From NCBI GenBank assembly GCA_944548615.1, contig OX155962.1, forward strand, positions 1,638,930 to 1,702,929: 64,000 nucleotides of DNA, read 5' to 3'. Below the pieces are notes generated by a model that did no database searches, had not been told where the DNA came from, and saw only the letters and a list, made by a program, of their open reading frames with translations. This DNA is from Micropterix aruncella (Eukaryota > Arthropoda > Insecta > Lepidoptera > Micropterigidae). The position numbers and the translations under genes are program-made. Below are positions 21,481-32,330 of the stretch, piece by piece (within the stretch, counting starts at the first letter, position 1; the number at the start of each line of letters is the position of its first letter).

Positions 21481-22285
21481 TAACATTGCAGTGACTGTTA
21501 CATAGCCAATTTGTGGTACTTGGGTAGCTTATCATGTTAAGTGAGCTAAACTAACCTCAGTTATTTAAATATCAAACGTCATTGAATAAGTTATGTCTTT
21601 AGCATCAAATAAATTAATCTTACGTCGCTCTTTAGAGGATGAAATACCTCTGTTGAAGAAGGTTGATAAACTTAAGAGATCGCCTTTGTTTTCCTCAAAT
21701 CCCTAGCGCATCCTCACGGACGTGTGGGATATTAAAGGCTTTTTGAGGGAGGGAGGCCTTAAAAGCATTCGACTATAGAAACTTACTGCTGCGCGGAAAA
21801 CTTTGTAAGTGGGCCTTGGGGGATTTATTTGAGGAGGCGTATTGGCTTGGTCGGACTCTCAATACGAAAGAATTGTTTATTTTGAGTTTGAGGAACCCTG
21901 TAGAATTCTGTGTTTTGAATAAATAGCAGTATTAATTGCAAAAACATTCAATCGCACAAAATTTATTGTAATAATGGTGTGATTTTAACACAATGAGAAA
22001 TCTTGCCCTAAAGTGTTCGTTATCTCGCAGTTCGTTTTTAAATAAGCATTCATTTCTAAATTGATTTCATTTCTGGGATAGATTTATGAAACGATTTCTG
22101 AAAAGCAGAAAAGTAAATTAATAGAATGGTATGTCAATGGAAATACTATCCCTAAACGTCAAATCCAGTATTTCTTTACGTATTATTGAAAAATAATGAA
22201 CAATTACTTTGGTAAACTGTGTATAATATGTCGTCGGTCATTGACTAATAACATAAAAGAAATAAATTAATATTTAAAAAAAAAA
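21480..22285. other. Spacer, no gene seen
   Basis: Mixed AT-rich sequence. No motif was recognised. Confidence 0.45.
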
Positions 22286-22289
22286 CACT

Positions 22290-22760
22290 AAAAACACGCT
22301 TTAATAAAGGCACGTAAAAACCAAAAAAACGACTATTGTATCAGAACAACGACATCTTATCTGTAAACGTATCTTTGCGAAACCATAAAAAAACTATGAA
22401 AATATTGAACACATATCTATCGTTGTTACAAGACCTTTCTAACAAGTCCAAACACGGCTATGATACGATATTCCACCATGGAATGCCAGTGCCTATCTTC
22501 CGGCTTCATCATCAGACCTTGAAACCTAATCGTCGGCAAAGTTCATTCCAAGACTTTTCTAACAAGTCCAAACACAGCTATGATACGATGTTCCATCATA
22601 AAGTTCCAGTTCATATCTTCCGACTCCATCATCAGATCAGTTCGACAGTACCATATTATTGTATTGTCATCAGAACTACATACAGCTGCCAATTTTCATG
22701 ACGCTACGATCCTTGAAAGAGGGTTAAATTAGTTACCTTACATTCCATTACATAGTTACA
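22290..22760 (+). repeat. Dispersed repeat with two internal units
   Basis: This is the inverse of the 3760-4030 repeat. It contains two versions of an approximately 120-bp unit: AACAAGTCCAAACACGGCTA then CATCATCAGACCTTGAAACC, and again AACAAGTCCAAACACAGCTA then CATCATCAGATC. A 121-residue open frame crosses both units, but repeats at the nucleotide level explain it and no domain is visible. Confidence 0.6.
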
Positions 22761-22764
22761 TACA

Positions 22765-23230
22765 GGTCGACCTAATAAAAGCAACTTTTACCCCTTAATT
22801 TCTAACTGATCCACAACTGCAAAATTGTATATTGGTAGGCTGTTAAATAAATACTGGCCGAGTATTATCATAACACCACCTTTCATGGAGTAGCTGTTCC
22901 TATCTTGGTATTAATTCTTCGTAGTGCCATCTTCTACAGAAGATCACTGTAGGCTCTATTGTAGCCATCTTTACTTTCGAAGCTACTCGAAAAAAACATC
23001 CATAATATAGTAGAAGGAGAAAATAATGAATACTCTTGCGTTTTTGAAATACATTTCAAGTTTTAACTATACAATACCTGTATAATTTCAAATTAGTTAT
23101 CTGTCTACATTCACGTAGTGGGTGAATCAGTTTGTTTGATATAACATTTTGGGAAGCACTAAAAAAATAGGTTTCTTTTTTTTCTTATTTAACAAATTTG
23201 TAATTTTATCTTTTGAAAAAAAGTTTGAGA
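22765..23230. other. AT-rich spacer
   Basis: No gene or terminal repeat was recognised. Confidence 0.45.
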
Positions 23231-23245
23231 AGCGTTTAGTGCTCT

Positions 23246-23318
23246 GCGCCATCTAGCAGTAGGTAAAATATAGCGAATAAACAATATTCGCGATATTTTA
23301 CCTACCGCAAAATGGCGC
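23246..23318. repeat. Short hairpin element, possible MITE core
   Basis: GCGCCATCTAGCAGTAGGTA and AAATATAGCGAATA are followed after a few bases by the inverted copy TATTCGCGATATTTTACCTA and CCGCAAAATGGCGC. The arms pair along about 33 bases with some mismatches. No protein is present. Confidence 0.6.
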
Positions 23319-23559
23319 AACGCGCTCATTTCTTTTTATTCTATTTTTCAAAACATTTTTTTTTTCGAATATTGCCACGTATTATACCCATGATTGAATA
23401 ATAATAATAATAATCGGTTGTACCACGCCAAGACTTTCCTTAGCCAAGGACGTCATCTCATTTAATTTAAAAATCGAATTCCAAACGCACGTCGCTGTAA
23501 AATTCGCCGTTAAACATTAAATTTTTTTGGCGGACTTTAAATATTGCTTGTATGTATAT

Positions 23560-23830
23560 GAGATATTCCATTTCCATACAACCAAATTTCACAAAGTGAT
23601 TTCTGCCCAAAAAGACATCTGTATACCGTATATCAAGTCTCTAAGTCCAATATTTCGAGAACCGATTTCGAATACAATCTTTTCAACTCTTGCCATGACC
23701 AAATGATGCTTGCATGCCGAATTTCAGCTCAATCGGATGAGGCGTTTGGGAGCTATCGTGGAGGAATACACACTCATATAGACACACAGCCACGCGGCAT
23801 ACTTCAGTCTAGAAATGATCGTAATCGCCT
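23560..23830 (+). repeat. Dispersed repeat shared with 40430-40575
   Basis: AACTCTTGCCATGACCAAAT, GCATGCCGAATTTCAGCTCA, ATCGGATGAGGCG and CTATCGTGGAGGAATACACA occur here. In a diverged, inverted form they also occur near 40480-40570. The class is not recognised. Confidence 0.6.
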
Positions 23831-24389
23831 CAGGACGTTCTAGGTTAATGTATATATCGGTCTTATCTCAACAAAAAAAATTGCTTGTTCACAATACTTT
23901 ACCTCCTCGTCGGTTGATTGGTCGATAAAGTAAAAAAAATAGAAACCATTTAAAAAGATCTTCACTCAACTATATACTAAGTCGGACACTTCGGGTCGAG
24001 CATGGCGTGCCAGTCAGAGAGGGGGTCGTCGATTTAAGACTTTGTTGATTAATCGATTAATATAGATATAAATAGTTATTTTCATCCCATCTATTCGAAA
24101 AGGACGACTTGGTTCGACTTTAAGTGCGCCTAAAAGTGGTGTTTTCTATAAGAAACTTTATAAGTGCGCCGCAATTATCTTTGCGGCACACTTTTTGAAT
24201 ATAGAACATCTTAGTCTTCAGCGCCGAAGAAATCGAACGCAAATATTGTTTGAATAAAGACTGGCTGGTACGACGGCCCCTAGTCGCGCCGCCGCGGCGC
24301 CGGCCGAATAAAAAAAAACAAATGAAATTAAAAACGCGCGCACGTCAATTGTTTTGTCGTTGTTATTTTTTCATAGAGGGCGATGAAAA

Positions 24390-24590
24390 GTAGAGTGTAT
24401 CACTCGGGCGCAAAATATTTTTGGCTCGGGCGCTTTTTTGAATCCCTCGCTACGTTCAGGATTCTACTAAAGCGCTACGCTCGGGATTCTTATCTAGAAC
24501 CCTCACTTCGCTCTGGATTCAAAAAAGGGCTCTCGCCCTAAAAATATTATTTTGCTCCCTTGTGATACAATCTACTATTTCTTTCACTTT
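24390..24590. repeat. Fold-back repeat
   Basis: The left half (AGTGTATCACTCGGGCGCAA, GGCTCGGGCGCTTTTTTGAA, TCCCTCGCTACG) pairs with the right half (TTCGCTCTGGATTCAAAAAA, GGGCTCTCGCCC, TTGTGATACAATCTACT) as an imperfect inverted repeat. It is likely a non-coding miniature element. Confidence 0.55.
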
Positions 24591-24599
24591 TATTGAGTA

Positions 24600-25265
24600 A
24601 TGGCTAAAGAACTCAAATATCTTCAAAACACAATGACGCAATACTGTTAATTAGGTCATGAACTAGAAACGTCAGTGGTAGCCGAAAAGGATTGTGAAGA
24701 ATGTAGAAAAATACGCATCCAAGCTTACTATCAGGAGTAAAAATGCCCACTTGTCCTCGGGGTAATATACATTCGTTGCTGGTTATTGGCGGCGTTTACG
24801 AGCAGGAGCATCTATGCCACTTCAAGTCTAAGAGGTGCTGTGGTGTTATCCTTTGAATATAGACGTGTCAAAAGGCACTAGGTGTTTTTGCTGCCCCCTC
24901 CAATACAATACAATACAATACAATACAATCAACTACTCCAGTAGATAGGCATTCCTACACTTGGATGCGTCACAAAATTAAATGCTTAAAATTTAATTAT
25001 TGAAAACTTAACTGTCATGATAGTTGTCATGGCTGTAATATTATATTTAATATTACCTACTTACAAATAATCAAAATATACTAATGTCATTAAATAGTAA
25101 GAGAGAATAATATATTAAAATAGAAATACAAATTCTATGTAGAATAATCAACGTAAAATAATTTTATTGTCAATCCAGCAATTTGCCTTCGTATTTTTTA
25201 AACATAAATAGATGTATACTAAATTATATGAGAATTAGAATGTCAGCTATCATAATTCCGTTATG
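24600..25265. other. Spacer with (AATAC)n
   Basis: A short (CAATA)n microsatellite lies at 24901-24929. Otherwise no gene was seen. Confidence 0.5.
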
Positions 25266-25267
25266 TT

Positions 25268-25560
25268 TAAAATTTTACAAATTTTGCTAATTATCAACAT
25301 AGAAAATAAACTCGGAATTTTCAAACTCCTTTATACCATAAATTGGGTTCCTTACCAAACTATTTATAATTATCTTTTTAAATTGGTCCTCTCCAAGGCT
25401 TTTCATTTTCTCTGGAATCTTATTATAGAAGGACAAATTTTGGTGTATAAAGCTGTATAAAACCCACGAATATTTATAGATCTAGCTTATATAGGGTATA
25501 AGATTGCTCAATGCAGTTGTACGATTTGGCAACTCTTCCGTACCGGCGACATGCAGGTGA
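25268..25560 (-). pseudogene. LINE C-terminal remnant
   Basis: The minus-strand translation reads HLHVAGTEELPNRTTALSNL, then an in-frame stop, then HQNLSFYNKIPEKMKSLGED followed by QFKKIIINSLV. The F-NKIP--------FK--I--L spacing matches the C-terminal tail seen in the LINEs at 5.3 and 28.6 kb (RFYNKLPHNIREL...FKATVKAKL). No catalytic part is present. Confidence 0.5.
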
Positions 25561-25564
25561 CGCT

Positions 25565-26160
25565 GATAGAAAAGTCCGGCGAAATAATAACAATTTATTT
25601 GGCCATTAATCAAAACATTGATAATAAATGGTTTATTTGTAAAGGACTGATTGATTTAAAAAACCCAATATTTAAAAAATGATAACAATAATAACATTAA
25701 ATTGACAGCGCCATCTAGCCTTTTTATAAAGACTGATTAAAACACAGAAATAATACGGAGAGATTAGAATCCCATCTATTAGTCTATTTGAACTTTAGAG
25801 CGCCTAACTATTATATATTGAAACCTGTAGGTATACCGAATTAAAATTGACATATTTTTGTATATAATTATTAATAAAATAATAACTATGATTTCATTAT
25901 TCGTTTGTTATTATATTAATATTTTATTTGTAGATAGGATACCGTATGTATGTGGTTAGAACGCTATATATTAGGATGCTGAACATAAAAGAAGATTAAT
26001 CAATCTTTGTAACTATGAGTGCTATCTACACGTTGCGTTTCATAGTAAAATCCTAGCCACCTAAACGTAGTACGGCATTGAGCAATCTAATAACCTATAT
26101 AATCAATGATAACACTTTCAGCTCAGCCTTGACGAGCGACTATCGAATGCCAACTCGCCA
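25565..26160. other. AT-rich spacer
   Basis: No gene was recognised. Confidence 0.45.
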
Positions 26161-26164
26161 AACG

Positions 26165-26890
26165 ATTTTCAATATTTATTTATTTATTTATTTATTGGTC
26201 CACAAAAAAATTTACACCGTTAGCACTTAACATAGATTGTGTTGCTCCTAACTAGGCAGAGCCTGTTCTAAGGAGAACACCAATACAAATGATTAAAAAA
26301 TACATACTAAAAATAAAAAAATTGAATCAAATCAAGTTAAATTCCAAACTAAAAATAAAAAATTTGAATCAAATCAAGTTAAAATGAAATTCTCACTACA
26401 CCAAAATAATATTAGAACTATAGACAAGTAATACTAAATAATAATAATAAAAATATATAATAGCAATATTAAATAATCATTTATAATAATAACTAATAAT
26501 ATATAAGAATTAATAAAAATACGTAGGTATATAAAATAAATAGAAAATAAATATATTTATTTATTTTAAAATTGTGATGAATGTATTCTCCGTCTCTCTC
26601 CTACCAAGGTTTATTAACCATGATGTAAGGTGATATTTTTGTTGTTTGCTGCTAATTTCCAATATGTTCTCTTTACTCATGATATTAACCATTCTTGGAG
26701 CAAGAAAGCTGTAATGACGTTGTCCAAAAGACGTTAGACGTTTCGGCACTTCAAAGTTTCCCTTATAACGACCTGATCTCTCCCTGTTTTCCGGAGAAAC
26801 ACAATATTCGTCTTCATTGTTGGTTTTACATGGCATAGCAAAAGTACTTTCAAGCAAAACTAGATCGGAGTGTGAAAGAATGATAAGGCT
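26165..26890 (-). pseudogene. LINE 3' end, reverse transcriptase C-terminus
   Basis: On the minus strand, sequence upstream of the stop at 26561 reads YCVSPENRERSGRYKGNFEV, PKRLTSFGQRHYSFLAPRMV and NIMSK. The FGQRHYSFLAPR block is the conserved C-terminal motif shared with the fragment at 39083-39628 (FRQRHYSLITPR). About 395 bp of AT-rich 3' untranslated sequence follows to a (TTTA)n tail at about 26170-26196. The catalytic domain is missing. The apparent longer frame to 27049 runs into Penelope-terminal DNA and is not real. Confidence 0.65.
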
Positions 26891-26904
26891 GTGTACGTGA
26901 GGTG

Positions 26905-27060
26905 GACTAATAAATAAAATAAAAAACGAATTTACCGAGTGAATTTTGCAGCATTCGACGTTTCGGCGACGTTGCAGCCGCCGTTGTATAGGGTAGACTG
27001 AAAGAGCTGTCCGTTGTTCCGCGGGTAGACCGCATACCGCTGCCGCCACTGCGTAAATTA
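26905..27060 (-). repeat. Penelope 3' terminal segment
   Basis: On the minus strand it reads GCGGTATGCGGTCTACCCGC, TTTCAGTCTACCC, CGGCTGCAACGTCGCCGAAA and CGTCGAATGCTGC, and ends in GGTAAATTCG. It lies directly downstream of the GIY-YIG remnant on the same strand, which identifies the origin of the arms repeated at 1, 3.1 and 42.7 kb. Confidence 0.65.
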
Positions 27061-27139
27061 TAACGGTGGTGGGGAGGGGGTGGGGGCGGGCTCGGCGCGC
27101 GCGAATTTCAAATATCCGTCATGCATACAACACTCACTG

Positions 27140-27530
27140 TGTGCTGTCTTACGTCCTTGCGTTCGTCTTTCGGCGGTGGGAATATTTTAAGAAGAGGGTT
27201 CCGCGTAGAAGAGAGTTTGTAACCGTCGTCTCTATATAAAAAATCCGAGTTCTTCTTATTTCAATGGCTTTCCGGATCAAGCGAGGAAAGTATAGTTGTT
27301 CTTTGGATAATCCAATGACATTTTGAAACTGCAGCCAGTGGTTACTTCCGCTATCCAATATATATTCGCAGAGCGCCGATTTTTCACGCTAAACGTTTTT
27401 AATAGCATTGATGTGTTCCATCAATCGATTTGCTATAGGCCGTTTCATTTGTCCAACGTTGGCTAAACCACAGCTGCATTCGACTATAGACACCAGGAGC
27501 TTGCATTGGTATTACATCATTTACAGGCCT
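27140..27530 (-). pseudogene. Penelope-like GIY-YIG endonuclease remnant
   Basis: The minus-strand translation contains SIVECSCGLANVGQMKRPIA and NRLMEH, followed across a frame break by SALCEYILDSGSNHWLQFQN, LIRKAIEIRRTRIF and a C-terminal segment with TNSLLRGTLF. The first block has the spacing of the GIY-YIG nuclease motif (C-CG--YVGQTKRPI--R--EH). The second is the usual C-terminal extension with REAIEI. The reverse transcriptase is not present here. The element is fragmentary and belongs to a different Penelope lineage from the one at 56-58 kb. Confidence 0.7.
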
Positions 27531-27534
27531 CAAA

Positions 27535-28295
27535 AATCGAGTTATATTTTGGGTCGGCTAAATAAAAAAATACATTTTTTTACAGGAAGTTGGTACAGAA
27601 TTTCTGAAATCTAATTCCTAATAAAACTTCGGCTGAAAAATAGCTGCTGTTTCTATATTTTGGATTAATTAGGATACACAATTTCTGAGTAACACAAACG
27701 ATTAATACAGGCATTAGTTTAATTTATTTTCTTGATGAAGAAAATAAAATCTGACTCGTTATTATATATCCCGGCAAGGAGTTGAGGATTCTGAATTAAA
27801 TTTTTGTTTACCGCAATATCAAGCCGTTACTGTTTTTAACACGTTATTTTCTATAAACCTAATTTATAAAAGAATGGAACATTTACCAACTTTTTATAAA
27901 ATGAGCTTTTGTAAAATTCGAGAATATGGTATCTAAGAACAGATGTATACCTCGTTATTTAAAAAAAACTCACCCAAATCGAATGTGTCGAGTTGTTTCG
28001 TCAAAACTACTTACAATGCAACATGGTTTGAAAATATTGTTGTAAAATATTGAAAAATTTTTGATAATAAATAAAAAAGTACCGCAGCTTACTAGTTACA
28101 GGTCCGCATTCTATCGCCGAAACTGGCAATTTCTTCCGGCGATGTAGAAGGTTGCGTTCCTCCTCCGAGTGGCACTAAGTGCCCTTTACGACTCATTTAC
28201 GGCTAATGAACTAATTTGCCGAGGACTTATTGAAACTGGGGGTCTGCACCGGGATTCATTCGGATTTTTGCTTTCCCGTTTTTACTGAAGCTTTT
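27535..28295. other. Spacer, no gene seen
   Basis: AT-rich, with a GC-richer stretch at 28100-28270 of unknown nature. Confidence 0.4.
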
Positions 28296-28304
28296 GAAGA
28301 TCCG

Positions 28305-28345
28305 AGTTGTCGGGATCGGTTAGCCTAGTGGTCTAACCCGCAATT
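28305..28345 (+). repeat. tRNA-like A-box segment
   Basis: GGATCGGTTAGCCTAGTGGT and CTAACCCGC contain TAGCCTAGTGG, an exact fit to the Pol III A-box pattern. No B-box or cloverleaf follows. It may be a SINE head interrupted by the LINE at 28505. Confidence 0.3.
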
Positions 28346-28504
28346 GACCTACGTTTTAGGTCATCTTTACATTGTATTTTACAGGTATGTAATTATTTAC
28401 AGCTATAGCTCTATAACTAGATATCTTGATTTACTTTACAGTGTATTATTCATGCGATTTATTCTATACATCCACGGTTTCTTTGATCAAAACATCTGTT
28501 CTAA

Positions 28505-29098
28505 AAATCAAAAATCAAAATCAAAATGTTCTTTATTCATATAGACACAATTAAATATTATTTTTAATTTATGTTCTTATGATGCGTCCAAGCCTTACTC
28601 CCAAGCCGTTTTGTCATTTACATAATCAGATATTGTATAGTATGCTTTTTTATACAATTTTGCTTTGATGGTAGCTTTAAACTTATTTACAGATAGTTCT
28701 CTAATAGTATGAGGAAGTTTGTTATAGAAGCGTATACATTGTCCCAAAAAAGAATTGCTTATTTTGTGGAGACGAGTAGCACGTACAACAAGGTTATGCT
28801 TATGTCTAGTATTAAAATTATGAGTGTCGCTTTTTATTTTAAACTTGTCAATATTCTTGTGGACATACAACAGATTTTCGTATATATATTGTGATGCAAC
28901 AGTAAGAATATTTATCTCTTTGAATTTTTCTCTAAGTGAAACTCGAGGACCAAGTTTATATATAGCTCTTACAGCACGTTTCTGTAGTATAAAGATGTTA
29001 TTGATGTCCTCACAGCTTCCCCAGAGAAGAATCCCATAGGACATAATGCTATGAAAGTAACTAAAGTATACTATTCTTGCTGTATCTACATCAGTCGT
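28505..29098 (-). mobile_element. 5'-truncated LINE, twin of the 5.2 kb copy
   Basis: Nearly identical to 5174-5780, with the same TTTTGA tail, here at 28505-28526. The 5' truncation point (about 29098, after CTGTATCTACATCAGTC) differs from the other copy, so they are independent insertions rather than a segmental duplication. Confidence 0.8.
28595..29095 (-). pseudogene. C-terminal end of LINE reverse transcriptase
   Basis: The frame matches that at 5277-5795. The 149-residue portion from MSYGILLWGSCEDINNI to NDKTAWE is complete and uninterrupted, with only a few substitutions (A/E, K/I, V/F, N/T, V/I). The catalytic motifs lie upstream and are absent. It is a dead-on-arrival insertion. Confidence 0.75.
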
Positions 29099-29099
29099 T

Positions 29100-30638
29100 C
29101 AAGAGCAGTCATATCTACAATTGATCGATTCTTTGAGATAAATAAACGACACTCAACAAAACAATCAAATATATAGGTATCACTCCTTCTCGATATGTAC
29201 AAGACGCATATTTATCTATGCAATTTTATCTCCCAAATCTAGCGAGCTCGAATTTTAATATAATGCACCGTAAACTAGAAGGCAACGGGAAGACCGTAGT
29301 GCAGAAGGCAACGGGATACACTATATCCCTAGTAGTTAGCAATGGAAAAGTCAAAAATAGCCATGGCCCCGAGTGCTCGGCGGCCCTTTAATGGGTCAGG
29401 GGTGCTTAGAATCCCCGGGTGGAAAACTGGACCGGGATCACAAGTAAGGAACAGCTTTTCTGGATGGCGCAAGACCGACAAAAGTTATATATATTTATTT
29501 ATTTGTTACAACTTGGTAAAGAGTTAACAGTGAGATCGTACATATATGATTTGTAATTATTTATATAAGTAATAAGAAAATGAATACATCCCATACGATC
29601 ATTCTAGACGAATGCCCAACTAGACCGAACAGCCTGTATCTGGGCATACAAAATATGTATAAAGCCTTTGTTTTTTGAGTAGTACTGACGTTTGAGTAGC
29701 ACTGACTAATAGACTACTTTCAATACTAACACTAAGATAATGAATAAAGAAATAAAATATAAGAAAATAACTCAAAAAAAGAAAATTAAAAAATTAAATG
29801 GCATAAAATAGTAAACATATTAATACAAATATATATGATAAAGGGTTAGTAACATACATATATACACATATACGCATACAAACATATATACATACATATA
29901 TAATAATACACACACACACACACATATTTTAAATTATTGTATGAAGCAATTCATTTTTAGTCTTTGTACGACCTACTTCGTAAAGGAGCCATTTTTTTAC
30001 GTTTATCTTAAATTGGTGTATATTTTGAACATTTTTTACTGACTCTTTTAAAGTATTAAAATTTTTTGGGGCGATGAAATACAATTGTCTTTGGGCAAAG
30101 GTTGTATGTACGTGAGGAATTCAGAGCTAATGGCCTACCTCCAGTAATGGAGAGGCAATGCGAGAAGAAGAACCGTAAACCAACGTCTTTGGTGACTAAT
30201 ATTAAATTTCTCAGGTTTATAAACTGTATACCAAATCCGCTCAAATCAAATCAAATCGAGTTAATTGTCTTCAAAACTATTTATTATTTAGACATTATAT
30301 TTTAGACAAATATTTATTTAGACATTATATTTTCGATTGTACGAGTGTACAATACTTTCGTTAGCCGCTTAAGATTAAAAATAGTTCTAAAAATCGACAC
30401 TAGAGGTTTTAAAGATTTTCGCCACATTATTTATGATATTTGTATTGGATCTTAAAACTACATAGTCAATCCGATAATTTTTTGGCATGGCAATTATTAC
30501 AGTAAAAAAATATAATTAGATTAAAGTATTAAAAAATCTATATTTAGAACATATTGACGTAAAAAATATCAATTGGGTTGTAATGAAATATGTGGCCCAA
30601 AAATAGAAAATACAAACGTTTATCAGAGAGAAAATATA
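29100..30638. other. Spacer, no gene seen
   Basis: AT-rich with a (CA)n tract near 29910-29922 and a GC-rich patch at 29365-29430 of unknown origin. Short open frames have no motifs. Confidence 0.5.
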
Positions 30639-31238
30639 ATCACTACATAGTATAAAACAAAGTCGCTTTCTCTGTCCCTATGTCCCTTTGTAGGCTTAAA
30701 TCTTTGAAACTACGCAACGGATTTTGATGCGGTTTTTTTTAATAGATAGAGTGATTCAAGAGGAAGGTTTATGTGTATAAAAACATCCATTAAATAGTGG
30801 AGAAGTACTGCTATTTTTGAGGTTTCTAATGTGATGTCGTAAATAATTACATTTTTTCCGCTTACATTGCAAACGCAGGCTGAACCCTACGAGTTTTATC
30901 AAAATAATGTACTAAGTATTGTACACATTGAAAAGGTCTACAGAAAAGTCCGTGATGGTATATGTCTATCTCTTATGGATAACCCACAATAACTTTTTTT
31001 TGTCATTTACTTTTTACGACAAATAATGGCTAATTTTCGAAGCGATTTTAACCAATACAGCATTAATCCTTAACCAATTAAATACCTTAAATACATTGTT
31101 CATTTAATATAGATCTATATGGCCCTTTACACCGTATGATTTAAGTGAATATTTTCGAAGATATTACAGATTTAAAAATTGCGGGACGTAGCGTTTGCGG
31201 CGGTACCGGCCGGCCGCCCGGTGCGGCAAGAGCGTGCC

Positions 31239-31246
31239 TATAAATA
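31239..31246 (+). promoter_or_regulatory. TATA box of Helitron gene
   Basis: CTATAAATAGCGCG sits in an otherwise GC-rich stretch (31190-31300), about 700 bp before the first Helitron methionine. TATA with a GC-rich surround is a standard Pol II core promoter layout. Confidence 0.6.
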
Positions 31247-31944
31247 GCGCGTCTGAGGCCGCGGTTTTCCCTATAGCACTTTGAATTTAGCAGCGATCGG
31301 ACGCGTTTATTATATCGGAGCTCTCCAGCGAGGAAAATAGCAATACTTAGGTAATAAAAACGTGCTTTTCAGCGCGACAACGTATCAGTAATTATAAGTA
31401 AGTTGCGATAAATAATTGTATGATAGTAGTTTTAAAATATAAATTATATTCTATTCTAAGGTTAATTTTTAAATCGCACTTATAGCAATTATAAGTACCT
31501 ACATAAGGTGAGATAAGATTAGATTAAATAAAACCATAATTTATGGATTGCAATTTTCTATTAAGATCTTGATTAAAATTTACAGTTAGATCAATTTAAT
31601 ATTAGGGAAATTATTTTCAAAAATCGTGATTTAAGGTGAGGTAAGATTTAAGGTAATAGAATAGGTATCTTTTGTTGTTGATGATTGTTGATTATCTTTT
31701 GTTTTTAGTCGCACGAATAGCAAATTATTTTTTATAATTAAAATCGTTGTTTAAGTTGAGGTATTTCAGTAAAAAAAAAAGAACTGAATAGAATAGGTAT
31801 CTTTTGTTTTTTTATTATCTTTTGTTTCTAAATGGTAAGAATTTAGATATTTTTTACTGCGGCACATACTAATAATATGGCAATTTGTGCATAGGTAATC
31901 ATACATATAGAACTGAGTAAATTTTGTACAGAAATTATAAAGTC

Positions 31945-32330
31945 ATGTCTGGAAGACGTCGTCGTTCGAACATAGGTCGTAGTACAGTGAATGCCAGAAG
32001 AGTACGTTCAGCAAGAGATGAAGAATCGTCAACGGAACGTGAGGCTCGCCTCAGTCAGGCTCGGGATAGATATAGAGCTGAGAGAGAGAATCTTCAGTAG
32101 AGCGTGAGATTCGCCGCAGCCGGGATCGAGATAGGCATACGGTTCAGAGGGACAGAGAATCGTCAGTATAGAGCGTGAGGCTCGCCTCAGTCAGCTTCGG
32201 GATAGATATAGAGCTGAGAGAGAGAGAGAATCTTCAGTAGAGCGTGAGGTTCACCGCAGCCGAGATAGGGAAAGACATCGAATACAGAGAGCCAGAGAAT
32301 CATCAGCACGAGTTACTAATTCATGGGTGA
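31945..32330 (+). pseudogene. Helitron N-terminal leader, disrupted
   Basis: An ATG at 31945 begins MSGRRRRSNIGRSTVNARRV, a basic N-terminus seen in Helitron Rep-helicases. It runs 51 codons to a stop at 32098. After that the DNA repeats similar arginine- and glutamate-rich codons (GAATCTTCAGTAGAGCGTGA and GCTCGCCTCAGTCAG repeats at about 32045, 32090, 32170 and 32240) in changing frames. Expansion or contraction of these repeats has broken the connection to the downstream Rep frame, which starts cleanly at 32327. Confidence 0.7.

Noticed and set aside
22336..22701. 121-residue open frame with an internal protein repeat
   Set aside because: The repetition is at nucleotide level (two repeat units), and the inverse copy at 3.8 kb does not preserve a long frame.
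26900..27049. N-terminal extension of the minus-strand LINE frame
   Set aside because: It lies in Penelope terminal DNA and only runs into the LINE frame by chance.
28305..28345. Complete tRNA gene
   Set aside because: Only an A-box-like phrase is present. No anticodon arm, T-arm or acceptor pairing could be found.
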